A stretch of DNA of 64,000 nucleotides from an uncultured Flavobacteriaceae bacterium (GCA_943789465.1 CALSUF010000002.1:718501-782500), one strand, 5' to 3'. Numbered from the stretch's first letter, positions 9,708 through 18,915 are shown. Program-made: numbers and translations. The notes: a model not told the origin generated them from the sequence alone.

Positions 9708-9898
9708 TATGGAGCTGGTTTAAAAGTTGAGTTTATAGATGAAATTTCTTCCTTTGCTTTTACAGAACTTTGGATGGTTTTTGGTGACAAAGGCATTTCT
9801 TCTTGAAAGTGGTCAACAGCCCACTCTAGAAAATCTTTGATAGTTCTAAACTCCGTTTTTGATAATTTTTCGCCGTCTTTAATTGTGATAGTAGTCAT
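9707..9898 (-). CDS. antitoxin candidate, partner of the RelE/ParE-like protein
   Basis: A 63-residue protein that starts with a short strand (TTITIKDG), continues with a helix (TEFRTIKDFLEWAVDHFQ) and ends in a flexible tail ending FKPAP. Its small size, its position ahead of the toxin and the 1-bp stop/start overlap suggest an antitoxin. I do not recognise a named antitoxin family. It probably represses its own promoter, as such antitoxins often do, but no operator was identified. Confidence 0.55.
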   Translation of the reverse strand: MTTITIKDGEKLSKTEFRTIKDFLEWAVDHFQEEMPLSPKTIQSSVKAKEEISSINSTFKPAP

Positions 9899-9968
9899 TT
9901 TTTCAGCTATTTATAATCCAAATATAATAGAAAAACGAGTTTTTTACAAATTTCGAATGCTCATTTTC

Positions 9969-11273
9969 TTAGGATACCACTTCTGCATACAGATCAAAAT
10001 CAGCAGCTTCTGTGACTTTAACGGTTGCAAACTCTCCTGTTTTAAGGTAGGTTTTGGATGCATCTATAAGAACTTCATTATCTACATCAGGAGAATCAAA
10101 TTCTGTACGTCCTACAAAGTACTCGCCTTCCTTACGGTCAATGACTACTTTAAAGGTTTTACCTATTTTTGCTTGGTTCAACTCCCATGAAATTTGAGAT
10201 TGAATTTCCATGATTTCGTTGGCACGAGCCATTTTTACCTCCTCTGGCACATCATCCTCTAAATTGAATGCATGTGTGTTTTCTTCATGTGAATACGTAA
10301 AACAACCTAAACGTTCAAAACGCATGGCTTCTACCCAAACTTTTAGAGTTTGGTAATCCTCTTCCGTTTCACCAGGATAGCCAACAATCAACGTTGTTCT
10401 AATGGTCATTTCAGGAACAGCTGCTCTAAATTCTTTGAGAAGTTTGGTTGTTTTTTCTTGAGTGGTTCCACGGCGCATACTTTTCAGAATTTTATCTGAA
10501 ATATGTTGTAGTGGAATATCGAGGTAATTACAAATCTTTGGCTCACGTTTCATCACATCCAAGACGTCCATAGGAAATCCTGTTGGAAAGGCATAATGCA
10601 AACGAATCCATTCAATACCCTCTACCTTGACCAGCGCCTCTAAAAGCTCTGCTAGGTTTCGTTTCTTATATAAATCTAATCCGTAATAGGTCAAATCCTG
10701 AGCAATCAACACTAATTCTTTAACGCCGTTAGCAGCTAATTTCTCAGCTTCAATGACCAAATTTTCAATAGGTGTTGACTTGTGTTTTCCTCGCATCAAC
10801 GGAATGGCACAAAAACTACATGGGCGGTCACAGCCTTCTGCTATTTTTAAATAAGCATAATTTTTTGGTGTCGTTGTTAAACGTTCTCCTATCAATTCGT
10901 GCTTATAATCAGCTCCTAATGCATTGAGCAATTGTGGCAATTCAGTGGTTCCAAAATACTGATCGACATTAGAAATTTCTTTCTGCAAATCTGGCTTGTA
11001 ACGCTCACTCAAACATCCTGTTACAAAGACTTTATCAACATCGCCGTCTTCTTTTTTCTGCATGTAATCTAAGATCGTATTGACACTTTCTTCTTTTGCG
11101 TTATTGATAAATCCACAGGTATTAATCACCACAATATTACCTTCTTCTTCGTGGACTACTTCTTTTCCACTAGCTTTGAGTTGCCCCATTAAGACCTCAC
11201 TATCATAGACGTTTTTACTACATCCTAAAGTGATGACATTAATTTTATTTTTTTTTAGTGTTTTAGTTCTCAT
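9969..11273 (-). CDS. rimO: ribosomal protein S12 methylthiotransferase RimO
   Basis: A 434-residue radical-SAM enzyme that methylthiolates the conserved aspartate of ribosomal protein S12. The N-terminal UPF0004 domain has VITLGCSKNVYDSE, with cysteines for one Fe-S cluster (also NTCGF and TGCLSERY). The radical-SAM core carries the CxxxCxxC motif CDRPCSFC followed by AIPLMRGKHKS. A TRAM domain occupies the last 65 residues. The GCSKN and MRGKHKS signatures favour RimO over the tRNA enzyme MiaB. It starts 23 bp after ftsY and is probably cotranscribed with it. Confidence 0.95.
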   Translation of the reverse strand: MRTKTLKKNKINVITLGCSKNVYDSEVLMGQLKASGKEVVHEEEGNIVVINTCGFINNAKEESVNTILDYMQKKEDGDVDKVFVTGCLSERYKPDLQKEISNVDQYFGTTELPQLLNALGADYKHELIGERLTTTPKNYAYLKIAEGCDRPCSFCAIPLMRGKHKSTPIENLVIEAEKLAANGVKELVLIAQDLTYYGLDLYKKRNLAELLEALVKVEGIEWIRLHYAFPTGFPMDVLDVMKREPKICNYLDIPLQHISDKILKSMRRGTTQEKTTKLLKEFRAAVPEMTIRTTLIVGYPGETEEDYQTLKVWVEAMRFERLGCFTYSHEENTHAFNLEDDVPEEVKMARANEIMEIQSQISWELNQAKIGKTFKVVIDRKEGEYFVGRTEFDSPDVDNEVLIDASKTYLKTGEFATVKVTEAADFDLYAEVVS

Positions 11274-11296
11274 GAAGCAATATTAAATAGTGTGAT

Positions 11297-12250
11297 TTAT
11301 TTGAAAAAGGAATCCACAAATTCAAATTTATTAAAAACTTGAAGGTCTTCAACACCTTCTCCAACTCCAATATATCTAACAGGAATCTGAAACTCGTCGC
11401 TAATTCCAATAACTACACCACCTTTAGCAGTTCCATCTAGTTTGGTAATCGCTAAGGCTGTTACTTCAGTAGCAGCGGTAAACTGTTTGGCTTGTTCAAA
11501 GGCATTTTGACCTGTAGAGCCATCGAGTACCAACAAGACTTCGTGAGGGGAATGGTCTACTACTTTTTGCATAACGCGTTTGACTTTCGTTAATTCATTC
11601 ATCAAATTGACTTTATTATGTAAGCGACCAGCTGTATCAATAATCACCACATCGGCATTAGAAGTTACTGCGCTTTGTAAAGTATCAAATGCTACAGAAG
11701 CAGGATCGCTTCCCATAGATTGTTTAATGATTGGAACGCCTACACGATCAGCCCAAACTTGTAGTTGATCAATGGCAGCGGCTCTAAAAGTGTCGGCAGC
11801 GCCTAAAACTACATTTAAGCCTTGTTTTTTAAGTTGATAGGCAAGTTTACCAATGGTCGTTGTTTTACCAGCACCATTCACTCCTACTACCATAATCACA
11901 TATGGTTTTTGAGTTTGTGGAATAGAAAATTCAGTTTCTTCTCCAGAATTTGTTTCTGATAATAAACCAGCGATTTCTTCTCTTAAAATGAGATTTAAGG
12001 CATCGGTCCCAACATATTTATCTTTAGAAACACGGACCTCAATACGGTCAATTATTTTTAAAGTTGTATTCACCCCTACATCACTAGTAACAAGAATCTC
12101 TTCTAAGTTATCTAATACATCTGCATCAACTTTGGATTTTCCAACTACGACTTGACTAAGCTTATCAAAGAAAGTGGTTTTAGATTTCTCTAACCCCTTA
12201 TCAAGCGTGGCTTTTTTATCGGAAGAAAATATGTTTTTAAAAAAACTCAT
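11297..12250 (-). CDS. ftsY: signal recognition particle receptor FtsY
   Basis: A 317-residue SRP-type GTPase that docks ribosome-nascent-chain-SRP complexes at the membrane. The order is a short N-terminal segment, a four-helix N domain, then the G domain with GVNGAGKTTTIGKLA (P-loop), DTFRAAAIDQL, DTAGRL and TKLDGTAKGG. It lacks the long acidic A domain of Escherichia coli FtsY, which is normal for Bacteroidetes. It has its own promoter-like sequence (12273-12302) just after the terminator of the ribosomal-protein unit, and is followed by rimO. Confidence 0.96.
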   Translation of the reverse strand: MSFFKNIFSSDKKATLDKGLEKSKTTFFDKLSQVVVGKSKVDADVLDNLEEILVTSDVGVNTTLKIIDRIEVRVSKDKYVGTDALNLILREEIAGLLSETNSGEETEFSIPQTQKPYVIMVVGVNGAGKTTTIGKLAYQLKKQGLNVVLGAADTFRAAAIDQLQVWADRVGVPIIKQSMGSDPASVAFDTLQSAVTSNADVVIIDTAGRLHNKVNLMNELTKVKRVMQKVVDHSPHEVLLVLDGSTGQNAFEQAKQFTAATEVTALAITKLDGTAKGGVVIGISDEFQIPVRYIGVGEGVEDLQVFNKFEFVDSFFK

Positions 12251-12272
12251 AAGTCAACTATTTATCTATTTA

Positions 12273-12302
12273 CAAAAATAGCATTAAATGTGAGGAAACT
12301 AA
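12273..12302 (-). promoter_or_regulatory. putative promoter of ftsY
   Basis: On the minus strand TATTTTTG (12273-12280) matches the Bacteroidetes -7 consensus TAnnTTTG, with TTA (12300-12302) 19 bases upstream in place of the usual TTG. It lies between the upstream terminator and the ftsY start, which is where a new promoter is expected. Confidence 0.55.
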
Positions 12303-12307
12303 AAAAT

Positions 12308-12336
12308 AAAAGCCGCTTTATGGAAAAGCAGCTTTT
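12308..12336 (-). terminator. intrinsic terminator after the rpmB-rpmG-DUF4295 unit
   Basis: A 12-bp stem with one mismatch (AAAGCAGCTTTT against AAAAGCCGCTTT, 5-base loop) is followed on the minus strand by a T-rich tract (TTTTATTTTTT). It sits 24 bases past the DUF4295 stop and before the ftsY promoter. Confidence 0.7.
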
Positions 12337-12359
12337 AAAGGGATATTGTAGAAATACTT

Positions 12360-12512
12360 TTATTTCTTACTTAAGAACTCATTTACTTTATCAGGAGCCA
12401 TGATAGACTCAACAAATGTGTAAGCTCCAGATTTTGGTGACTTAACCATTTTGATCGCTTTCGTTAAACGTTTAGATCCTGTTTGTAATGATGCTACTGA
12501 TTTCTTTGCCAT
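12360..12512 (-). CDS. DUF4295 small basic protein
   Basis: A 50-residue basic protein starting MAKKSVASLQTGSKRLTKA and ending NEFLSKK. Proteins of this kind (DUF4295) follow rpmG across Bacteroidetes; the lysine-rich composition and the linkage to two ribosomal-protein genes suggest a ribosome-associated role, which is inference. The reading frame is clear, with an ATG at 12512 and a TAA at 12360, and the unit ends in a terminator just downstream. Confidence 0.85.
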   Translation of the reverse strand: MAKKSVASLQTGSKRLTKAIKMVKSPKSGAYTFVESIMAPDKVNEFLSKK

Positions 12513-12561
12513 GATTCAAATGTGTTACATTTGAAATTTTACTTTTGTAAAATTTCTAAAA

Positions 12562-12744
12562 TTATTTAATTTCTTTATGAACCGTCATTTTTTTAAGGAT
12601 GGGATTAAATTTCTTAATCTCCATACGATCCGGTGTATTCTTTTTGTTCTTGGTTGTAATATACCTAGAAGTTCCTGGTTTTCCAGACTCCTTGTGCTCT
12701 GTGCACTCTAATATTACTTGAACTCTATTTCCTCTTTTTGCCAT
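12562..12744 (-). CDS. rpmG: 50S ribosomal protein L33
   Basis: A 60-residue L33: [18 protein letters not shown], then [20 protein letters not shown], ending [11 protein letters not shown]. It is full length. The zinc-binding cysteines of some L33 paralogues are absent (one cysteine only), so this is the zinc-independent form. It lies between rpmB and the DUF4295 gene in the order usual for Bacteroidetes. Confidence 0.97.
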   Translation of the reverse strand: MAKRGNRVQVILECTEHKESGKPGTSRYITTKNKKNTPDRMEIKKFNPILKKMTVHKEIK

Positions 12745-12767
12745 TTTACAGTGCTTTTAACGTTGGT

Positions 12768-13004
12768 TTATTTTAAAAAACCTTTAGACTTTGCTTCTTT
12801 GATTGCTGCATGAATACCAATTTTATTGATAGTTTTCAAGGCTGCAGTAGAAACCTTTAGTGTTACCCAGCTATCTTCTTCTGGGATGTAAAAACGCTTT
12901 TTGATTAAATTTACATTAAATCTACGTCTAGTTCTATTCAAGGCGTGAGAAACGTTGTTTCCAAACATTGCTCTTTTACCTGTAAGTTCACAAATTCTTG
13001 ACAT
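12768..13004 (-). CDS. rpmB: 50S ribosomal protein L28
   Basis: A 78-residue L28, recognised by [20 protein letters not shown] and by [16 protein letters not shown]. It begins the small ribosomal-protein unit rpmB-rpmG-DUF4295, and a consensus promoter lies 43-72 bases upstream of its start. It follows cinA on the same strand, so some read-through from the longer upstream run is also possible. Confidence 0.97.
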   Translation of the reverse strand: MSRICELTGKRAMFGNNVSHALNRTRRRFNVNLIKKRFYIPEEDSWVTLKVSTAALKTINKIGIHAAIKEAKSKGFLK

Positions 13005-13046
13005 TTTTTCTTAACTTTAGTTGTTCTGTTGTTTCAAAACGAGGTG

Positions 13047-13076
13047 CAAAAATACGAATTCTTTAGAAGTACACAA
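13047..13076 (-). promoter_or_regulatory. strong Bacteroidetes-type promoter of rpmB
   Basis: Minus-strand TTG (13074-13076), exactly 19 bases, then TATTTTTG (13047-13054): a full match to the Bacteroidetes sigma-70-type consensus. It lies just downstream of cinA, so it gives the ribosomal-protein genes their own start within a longer same-strand run. Confidence 0.75.
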
Positions 13077-13084
13077 ACTTTATT

Positions 13085-14335
13085 TTAGCATTTTTTAAAA
13101 ATTTCTTTCTGAAACAAAGTGAAGGCCATAGTGACCGCTTTTTGAACAACTCTAAGTCGTTGTTTTCCAAAGTTAAACTCTTGTGAAAACACACCTTCTG
13201 GGGTTGCAATTGCAATACAAACAGTTCCAATTTCTGCATCCGAATCGCCTTTAGAAGGACCTGCATTGCCTGTTGTTGCAATTCCATAGTCCGAATTGAA
13301 TACTTTTTTCACGTTTTGAGCCATCGCTTCCGCAACTTGAAAGCTAACCACTGAGTGATCTGAAATTAATTTGGGTGCTACTTTTAAAACTCCTGTTTTA
13401 ATTTCTGTAGCATATGCCACAATACCTCCTTTGAAATAAGCAGAGGCTCCGTCATAAGCAGTAATATTTTCTGCTATTTTACCACCTGTACAGCTTTCAG
13501 CAACTGCCAAAGATTTTCCTAGTTTAACTAATTGGTTACCAATAATTTGCTCTATTGAAGATTGTTCTTCAAACCCCACAAAAATATCATTAATTAACGG
13601 CAGTAAAGTTTCAATTTGCAAATTAACACCATCAATAACAGCTGCTTTATCAAAGCCTCTCGATGATAAACGCAACCGCACGCGCCCTAAATTTGGCAAA
13701 TATGCTAGTTTTATAATATCTGGCAAAGCAGCTTCCCAGTCCTTGATCCGCTCCGCAATCACACTCTCCCCTAACCCGTAAGTCAAAAGAGTTTTGTGCA
13801 AGATATAAGGACATTCAAATTTTTCTGAGATTCTAGGCAAAACCTCATCATTCATTAGACCTTTCATTTCATAGGGAACTCCAGGCAAAGAAATAAAAAT
13901 AGTATCGTTTTTTTCAATCCACATTCCGGGAGCACTCCCCGACTTGTTCATTAGGGCCGTTGCTTTGGATAGCACGAGTGATTGATCGATATTAACCTGC
14001 AACAACGGCTGTTTCACAAAATGTTTCCACAAGTGTTTTATGTTGTTAAGAACAGCTTCGTCATACACTAAAGTGTCCTCAAAATACTGAGCCAGCGTTT
14101 TTTTGGTGATATCATCTTTCGTGGGACCAAGTCCTCCTGTAATGATGACAATATCAACATTTGACTCGGCAGCTTCAAATGCTTTTAAAATATGTGTTTT
14201 ATCGTCTTGGACGGATGTAATTTGATAGACTGAAACCCCTATGTTGTTTAGTTCTTTTGCTATAAACGCAGAATTTGTGTCTACAATTTGGCCAATTAAA
14301 ATTTCATCTCCAATCGTGATTATTTCTGCTTTCAT
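13085..14335 (-). CDS. cinA: CinA-family protein (competence/damage-inducible protein A)
   Basis: A 416-residue protein with two domains. Residues 1-170 are a molybdopterin-binding-like domain (EIITIGDEILIGQIVDTNSA, then VIITGGLGPTKDD). The C-terminal 160 residues are the CinA amidase domain with AVAESCTGGKIAENIT and the later GIATTGNAGPSKGD. In several bacteria CinA acts as ADP-ribose pyrophosphatase and nicotinamide-nucleotide amidohydrolase in NAD recycling. It lies 3 bp after the FAH-fold gene, so translational coupling is likely. The family's usual TGIAGP appears here as TGNAGP. Confidence 0.93.
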   Translation of the reverse strand: MKAEIITIGDEILIGQIVDTNSAFIAKELNNIGVSVYQITSVQDDKTHILKAFEAAESNVDIVIITGGLGPTKDDITKKTLAQYFEDTLVYDEAVLNNIKHLWKHFVKQPLLQVNIDQSLVLSKATALMNKSGSAPGMWIEKNDTIFISLPGVPYEMKGLMNDEVLPRISEKFECPYILHKTLLTYGLGESVIAERIKDWEAALPDIIKLAYLPNLGRVRLRLSSRGFDKAAVIDGVNLQIETLLPLINDIFVGFEEQSSIEQIIGNQLVKLGKSLAVAESCTGGKIAENITAYDGASAYFKGGIVAYATEIKTGVLKVAPKLISDHSVVSFQVAEAMAQNVKKVFNSDYGIATTGNAGPSKGDSDAEIGTVCIAIATPEGVFSQEFNFGKQRLRVVQKAVTMAFTLFQKEIFKKC

Positions 14336-14338
14336 ATA

Positions 14339-14950
14339 TTATTTAACTTTAATTGAAAAGAATTCTTCTTCCCCAATAAATCCCTTTAAAGAATCATCGG
14401 GTTTAACAGAGCTCACACCAGATGGGGTACCTGTAAAAATAATATCTCCTATTTTTAAAGTAAAAAACTGAGATACATATGCTATGATATCATCAATGTT
14501 CCACAACATATCTTGTGTTGAAGATGACTGTACAATTTGATTGTTTTTGTGAAGACTGAACGAAAGGTCATTGAGGTTTTCGAAATTTGATTTTGACACC
14601 CATTTTCCAACAACTGCAGATCCGTCAAATGCTTTTGCTTTTTCCCAAGGTAACCCTTTTTCTTTGAGGTTCTTCTGAAGGTCACGGGCTGTAAAATCAA
14701 TTCCTAAACCTATTTGATCGTAGTATTTATGAGCGAATTTTGTGTCGATATGTTTTCCTACACGATTAATTTTCACCAATACCTCAACCTCATGATGTAC
14801 CTCATTAGAAAAATCAGGAATAAAAAAAGGTTGTTTTTTTAAGAGGATTGCTGTATCAGGTTTCAAAAATATAACCGGTTCTTTTGGTTTTTCATTTTTG
14901 AGTTCTGAAATGTGTTGCGCATAATTACGCCCAATACAAATGAGCTTCAT
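14339..14950 (-). CDS. fumarylacetoacetate hydrolase-fold protein
   Basis: A 203-residue FAH-superfamily enzyme. It opens with MKLICIGRNYAQHISEL and shows PVIFLKPDTA, the metal-binding EVHHEVEVLVKI (His/Glu ligands) and FTGTPSGV near the end. Members hydrolyse or isomerise beta-dicarbonyl compounds such as acylpyruvates or oxaloacetate. The length fits single-domain prokaryotic members (200-220 aa). It abuts the exonuclease gene with no gap and precedes cinA. The exact substrate cannot be read. Confidence 0.9.
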   Translation of the reverse strand: MKLICIGRNYAQHISELKNEKPKEPVIFLKPDTAILLKKQPFFIPDFSNEVHHEVEVLVKINRVGKHIDTKFAHKYYDQIGLGIDFTARDLQKNLKEKGLPWEKAKAFDGSAVVGKWVSKSNFENLNDLSFSLHKNNQIVQSSSTQDMLWNIDDIIAYVSQFFTLKIGDIIFTGTPSGVSSVKPDDSLKGFIGEEEFFSIKVK

Positions 14951-15727
14951 TTATTGTAGTTTGTTGTTGAATGCACGCAGCTTGATAGCCGTCAAAACCT
15001 TTTTTGTATAAAGCGGAAAATCTGCTGAAAGTAACCATCCAAAATACCCAGGTTCCTTTTCGAGAATTTCGGTCACTTTTTTGCCTTTATGTTTTCCAAA
15101 AGAAAAACACTCATCTCCTTCTTTGTCATAAGCAATAAATCCTGCGAAATCGGCGAGTTTTTTACGAGAGCTAAAATCCGCTAAAAAAGTAGTGTCATTT
15201 TCTAAATTTTCATAGCGATCTAATTGTGCTTTTAAAACCTCGTAAGTCGCCATCGTGTCAGCTTCAGCACTGTGAGCATCTTCTAAACTTTTATCACAAT
15301 AAAACTTAAACGCAGCGGTTAATGTACGTTGTTCCATTTTATGAAAAATAGTTTGCACATCTACAGATTGACGGTTTTTCATATCAAAATCCACATCTGC
15401 TCTTAGCATTTCTTCTGCTAATAACGGAATGTCAAAACGGTTGGAGTTAAAACCACCTAAGTCAGCATCTTTAATCCAAGAATTAATTTCTTTTGCTAGT
15501 TCCTTAAATGTAGGTTCATTAGCCACCTTTTCATTGGTGATGCCATGTACGGCTACAACTACTGGAGGAATTGGTATTTCTGGATTTACAAGCCAAGTTT
15601 TCTTTTCTTCAGTTCCATTTGGGTTTACTTTTAAGATAGAAATTTCTACAATTCGGTCTTTAGTTATATTGATTCCTGTCGTTTCTAAATCAAAAAAACA
15701 AATGGGTTTATTGAGGTTTAATTGCAT
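14951..15727 (-). CDS. DnaQ-like 3'-5' exonuclease
   Basis: A 258-residue DEDD exonuclease. Motif I is CFFDLETTGINITKDRIVEI; motif II lies in LGGFNSNRFDIPLL; motif III is HSAEADTMATYEVL, which gives the DEDDh histidine and aspartate. The C-terminal 60 residues (FGKHKGKKVTEIL, GYFGWLLSADFP) form a small domain often found fused to such exonucleases. It is not a polymerase III epsilon subunit by context; it sits between the E2 gene and the FAH-fold gene with only 2 bp from E2, and is probably a general 3'-5' nuclease for DNA or RNA. Confidence 0.92.
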   Translation of the reverse strand: MQLNLNKPICFFDLETTGINITKDRIVEISILKVNPNGTEEKKTWLVNPEIPIPPVVVAVHGITNEKVANEPTFKELAKEINSWIKDADLGGFNSNRFDIPLLAEEMLRADVDFDMKNRQSVDVQTIFHKMEQRTLTAAFKFYCDKSLEDAHSAEADTMATYEVLKAQLDRYENLENDTTFLADFSSRKKLADFAGFIAYDKEGDECFSFGKHKGKKVTEILEKEPGYFGWLLSADFPLYTKKVLTAIKLRAFNNKLQ

Positions 15728-15729
15728 AA

Positions 15730-17058
15730 TTATAGTGTTCTATTTACGTCCCAAGCTTCTAGGTATTCTTTGACCGTTTTTAAGAACTGTCCACCTAGGG
15801 CACCATTCACAACTCTGTGGTCGTAGGAGTGAGATAAAAACATGCGTTGTCTAATGCCTATAAAATCGCCTTCATTTGTTTCTATAACGGCTGGAACTTT
15901 ACGAATGGCGCCAAGAGCAAGAATACCAACTTGTGGCTGATTGATAATAGGCGTCCCCATGATACTTCCAAACCCACCAACATTAGTAACTGTATAGGTT
16001 CCATCTTGAATATCATCTGGTTTTAGATTGTTGGTACGTGCGCGAAGTGCTAAATCGTTGACGCGCTTGGTCATTCCAATAAGGTTTAATTGATCTGCAT
16101 TTTTGATGACAGGCACAATTAGATTACCATCTTCCAAGGCTGCAGCCATTCCGATATTGATGTTTTTTCGTTTAATTATTTTGCCGTCTTGAACGGAGAT
16201 GTTTAACATTGGGTGTACTGTTAGCGCATGAGCAACGGCTTCCAGAAATATAGGTGTAAATGTAATATTTTGTCCTTCTCGAGCTTTGAAAGTATCTTTA
16301 ATTCCTAGTCTCCAATTCCATATTTTAGTGACATCCACTTCAATAAAAGACTGCACATGAGCAGACGTTTGAATCGAATCTGTCATATGTTTAGAGACGA
16401 GTTTCCCCATACGAGACATTTCAATAATTTCATCTTCTCCTGTGCTAACCACAGGGTTTACTGTGGATGCAGTTGAAGTCATTGTTGCAGTCGGAACTTT
16501 TGGAGTACTTGTTACCACTGGCTTGGCAGCTTCACTTGAAACTGAATGCGATTTGTTTGAAATGTAAGATAATATATCATTTTTGGTAACTCTGCCTTCT
16601 TTTCCAGATCCAGTAATCGCGTCTAATTCAGATTGAGAAATTCCTTCTTTTTTAGCTATATTTTTTACCAATGGAGAATAAAAACGTGCATCATTGGAAC
16701 TAATTGAACTGATCGTATCTTGAACTTTTTCAATAGAAGATTCTATTTGTATTGCTGCTTCAGGCTCAGCATTCGGGGTCACTTCTGTGACTTGTGGGAC
16801 ATTCACAGGAATATCAGAATCCGTTTCTATGATAGCAATGGTTTGCCCTACTTCAATAACAGCATCAATCTCAAATAGCTTCTCGATCAGAACTCCTTCA
16901 ACCTCACTTGGTACTTCACTATCAACTTTATCCGTAGCAATTTCTAAAACGGCCTCATCGGGTTCAATTTTCTCACCTACTTCTTTGAGCCAAGCCGTTA
17001 GTGTGGCTTCGGCTACACTCTCACCCATTTTAGGTAATTTAAGTTCAAATTTTGCCAT
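15730..17058 (-). CDS. 2-oxoacid dehydrogenase E2 (dihydrolipoamide acyltransferase)
   Basis: A 442-residue acyltransferase core of a 2-oxoacid dehydrogenase complex. An N-terminal lipoyl domain has the lipoylated lysine in EIATDKVDSEVPS (about residue 43); an Ala/Pro/Thr-rich linker follows; the E3/E1-binding domain is near 125-165 (FYSPLVKNIAKKEG); the catalytic domain contains SHSYDHRVVNGALGG. In the last motif the usual DHRxxDG aspartate is asparagine. The single lipoyl domain and the sequence style suggest a branched-chain or mixed-substrate complex rather than classical pyruvate dehydrogenase. No E1 or E3 gene is nearby. Confidence 0.9.
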   Translation of the reverse strand: MAKFELKLPKMGESVAEATLTAWLKEVGEKIEPDEAVLEIATDKVDSEVPSEVEGVLIEKLFEIDAVIEVGQTIAIIETDSDIPVNVPQVTEVTPNAEPEAAIQIESSIEKVQDTISSISSNDARFYSPLVKNIAKKEGISQSELDAITGSGKEGRVTKNDILSYISNKSHSVSSEAAKPVVTSTPKVPTATMTSTASTVNPVVSTGEDEIIEMSRMGKLVSKHMTDSIQTSAHVQSFIEVDVTKIWNWRLGIKDTFKAREGQNITFTPIFLEAVAHALTVHPMLNISVQDGKIIKRKNINIGMAAALEDGNLIVPVIKNADQLNLIGMTKRVNDLALRARTNNLKPDDIQDGTYTVTNVGGFGSIMGTPIINQPQVGILALGAIRKVPAVIETNEGDFIGIRQRMFLSHSYDHRVVNGALGGQFLKTVKEYLEAWDVNRTL

Positions 17059-17130
17059 AGGTCTACAAATAGATTCATATAATATTTAGACTGCAAAATT
17101 AACTAAAATAGATGAAACTATTAAAGAATA

Positions 17131-18219
17131 TTAGAATTGTATTACGTCGCCAATACTATCGGCCGAATTACTACCAAGGATATAACTGCAATTTTTGGGT
17201 TGAATTTTAAAGATAGACTGATTCGTTTTAGAAGCTTGCATCTGGTGAATAATTGACTTAAATGTCAAACTTGATGCATCCAAAATTATGTCAGAGTTAG
17301 GTATTGTTTCGTTAATTGAAGTTAGGATTTTAGGGTTCAATTTTTCAACCAACTGATCGTTAGGTTTTGTAGAAACCAATACAGGATTGTACGTAATATC
17401 AGATTGTTGCTGTTTTAATGGTTTGAACAAAATCATCAGTTTAATCCCCAAAAAGATACTTAAATCAAATAAAACATTGGATTTAAAATGTTTTTTATAA
17501 AATATCTGCATAGCACCATAAAAACGTTTGAGATAAACAACATTCCTTCGGGTACTTTCCCCTTTATAATGAATTACGGATGTTTGTCCAAAATAATAAT
17601 TGTCATAGCCTTTTTTGAGAGATTTAAAAGAAATGTCGATGTCTTCTCCATACATAAAATAGTCTTCATCAAAACCCTCTAAGGAATTGTAAAGTGAGCG
17701 CTTTAATACCATAAAGGCTCCAACTAAAATTTCCACTTTTGCAGCGTCAAATTCCTTAATTTGATTGGCATAATACGCCTTGGAATTACCTAATATTTTT
17801 TTAATAGCACTATTTACATATGGAATGTTTCGCTTACTTTCAGGCAGATATTTTCCAGAACCATCAATCAATCGACAGCCTATGATGCCTAAATTTGTTT
17901 GTTGATCTGCAAAATTAAGAATAGATTCAAAAGTGTCTTCTGCAACGACTGTATCTGGGTTGAGAATACATACATACTCTCCTTTAGCGACTTGAACAGC
18001 TTGGTTATTGGCTTTTGAAAACCCTACATTAGAATTGTTTTCAATTAGAACCACGGAAGGAAATTTTTCTTTCACCATCTCACAACTTCCATCTTTAGAG
18101 TTGTTATCTATGACAATAATTTCTGAAGGAATACTAACTAAAGCAGCTTCTACACTTTGCAGACACAGTTCCAGAAAATAGCGAACATTATAATTCAGAA
18201 TGACAACCGATAATTTCAA
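17131..18219 (-). CDS. glycosyltransferase family 2
   Basis: A 362-residue GT-A fold enzyme. It starts KLSVVILNYNVRYFLELCL and has IVIDNNSKDGS (nucleotide-sugar binding), ILNPDTVVAED in place of the usual DxD, and FDEDYFMYGEDIDISF (the acceptor-side acidic motif of rhamnosyltransferase-like members). A short hydrophobic stretch near 250-265 and a poorly conserved C-terminal tail of about 90 residues follow. It lies 6 bp after recR. It probably transfers a sugar in surface polysaccharide or glycolipid assembly; donor and acceptor are unknown. Confidence 0.9.
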   Translation of the reverse strand: MKLSVVILNYNVRYFLELCLQSVEAALVSIPSEIIVIDNNSKDGSCEMVKEKFPSVVLIENNSNVGFSKANNQAVQVAKGEYVCILNPDTVVAEDTFESILNFADQQTNLGIIGCRLIDGSGKYLPESKRNIPYVNSAIKKILGNSKAYYANQIKEFDAAKVEILVGAFMVLKRSLYNSLEGFDEDYFMYGEDIDISFKSLKKGYDNYYFGQTSVIHYKGESTRRNVVYLKRFYGAMQIFYKKHFKSNVLFDLSIFLGIKLMILFKPLKQQQSDITYNPVLVSTKPNDQLVEKLNPKILTSINETIPNSDIILDASSLTFKSIIHQMQASKTNQSIFKIQPKNCSYILGSNSADSIGDVIQF

Positions 18220-18225
18220 AATAAA

Positions 18226-18843
18226 TTAGGATTTAAGAGAGAGTTCAAATGGAATTCTATTAGTAATGCTTCGTCCAAGCGTTACTTCGTCGGCATACTC
18301 TAATTCATCGCCAACCGAAATTCCACGAGCAATGGTAGAAATTACAACTTCCATATCTTGAATTTGTTTAAAAATATAAAAATTAGTCGTATCACCTTCC
18401 ATTGTAGAGCTCAACGCAAAAATGAGTTCTTTAATGGTTCCTGAACGCACTTTTTCAACTAAACTATTAATTTTTAAATCGTGAGGACCAATCCCATCCA
18501 TAGGAGATATTTTACCGCCCAATACATGGTAAACACCTCTATAAGATGCGGTGCTTTCAATCGCCATCACATCTCTAATATCTTCTACCACACAGACCAA
18601 TTCTTGGTTACGATTGGTATTGACACAAATTTCACACAGTTCTGAATCACTAATATTGTGGCAGTTTTTACAAAAGTTAATGTTTTGACGCATCTTTTGT
18701 AAGGCTTCAGTCAAATGGAGTGTTTGTGACTCTGGCTGACGCATCAAATGAAGTACAAGTCGAAGTGCTGTTCGACGACCGATTCCTGGCAATTGCGCAA
18801 CTTCATCTACGGCGCTTTGTAATAATTTAGAAGAGAATTCCAT
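18226..18843 (-). CDS. recR: recombination mediator RecR
   Basis: A 205-residue protein with helix-hairpin-helix [17 protein letters not shown], a C4 zinc finger (CKNCHN and CEIC, about residues 57-72) and a Toprim domain starting [14 protein letters not shown]. RecR works with RecO and RecF to load RecA at gaps. The length is normal (about 200). It opens the long minus-strand run that continues with GT2 and E2. Confidence 0.96.
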   Translation of the reverse strand: MEFSSKLLQSAVDEVAQLPGIGRRTALRLVLHLMRQPESQTLHLTEALQKMRQNINFCKNCHNISDSELCEICVNTNRNQELVCVVEDIRDVMAIESTASYRGVYHVLGGKISPMDGIGPHDLKINSLVEKVRSGTIKELIFALSSTMEGDTTNFYIFKQIQDMEVVISTIARGISVGDELEYADEVTLGRSITNRIPFELSLKS

Positions 18844-18915
18844 AACACAAATTTAGATAAAATTAAACGAATTTATGTTGTGAATTTAAACATCTCCAAA
18901 AACTCAAAATAAGGC

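Noticed and set aside
13063..13287. 74-aa reading frame on the minus strand
   Set aside because: It lies inside the 3' end of cinA in another frame; CinA domains fully explain this DNA.
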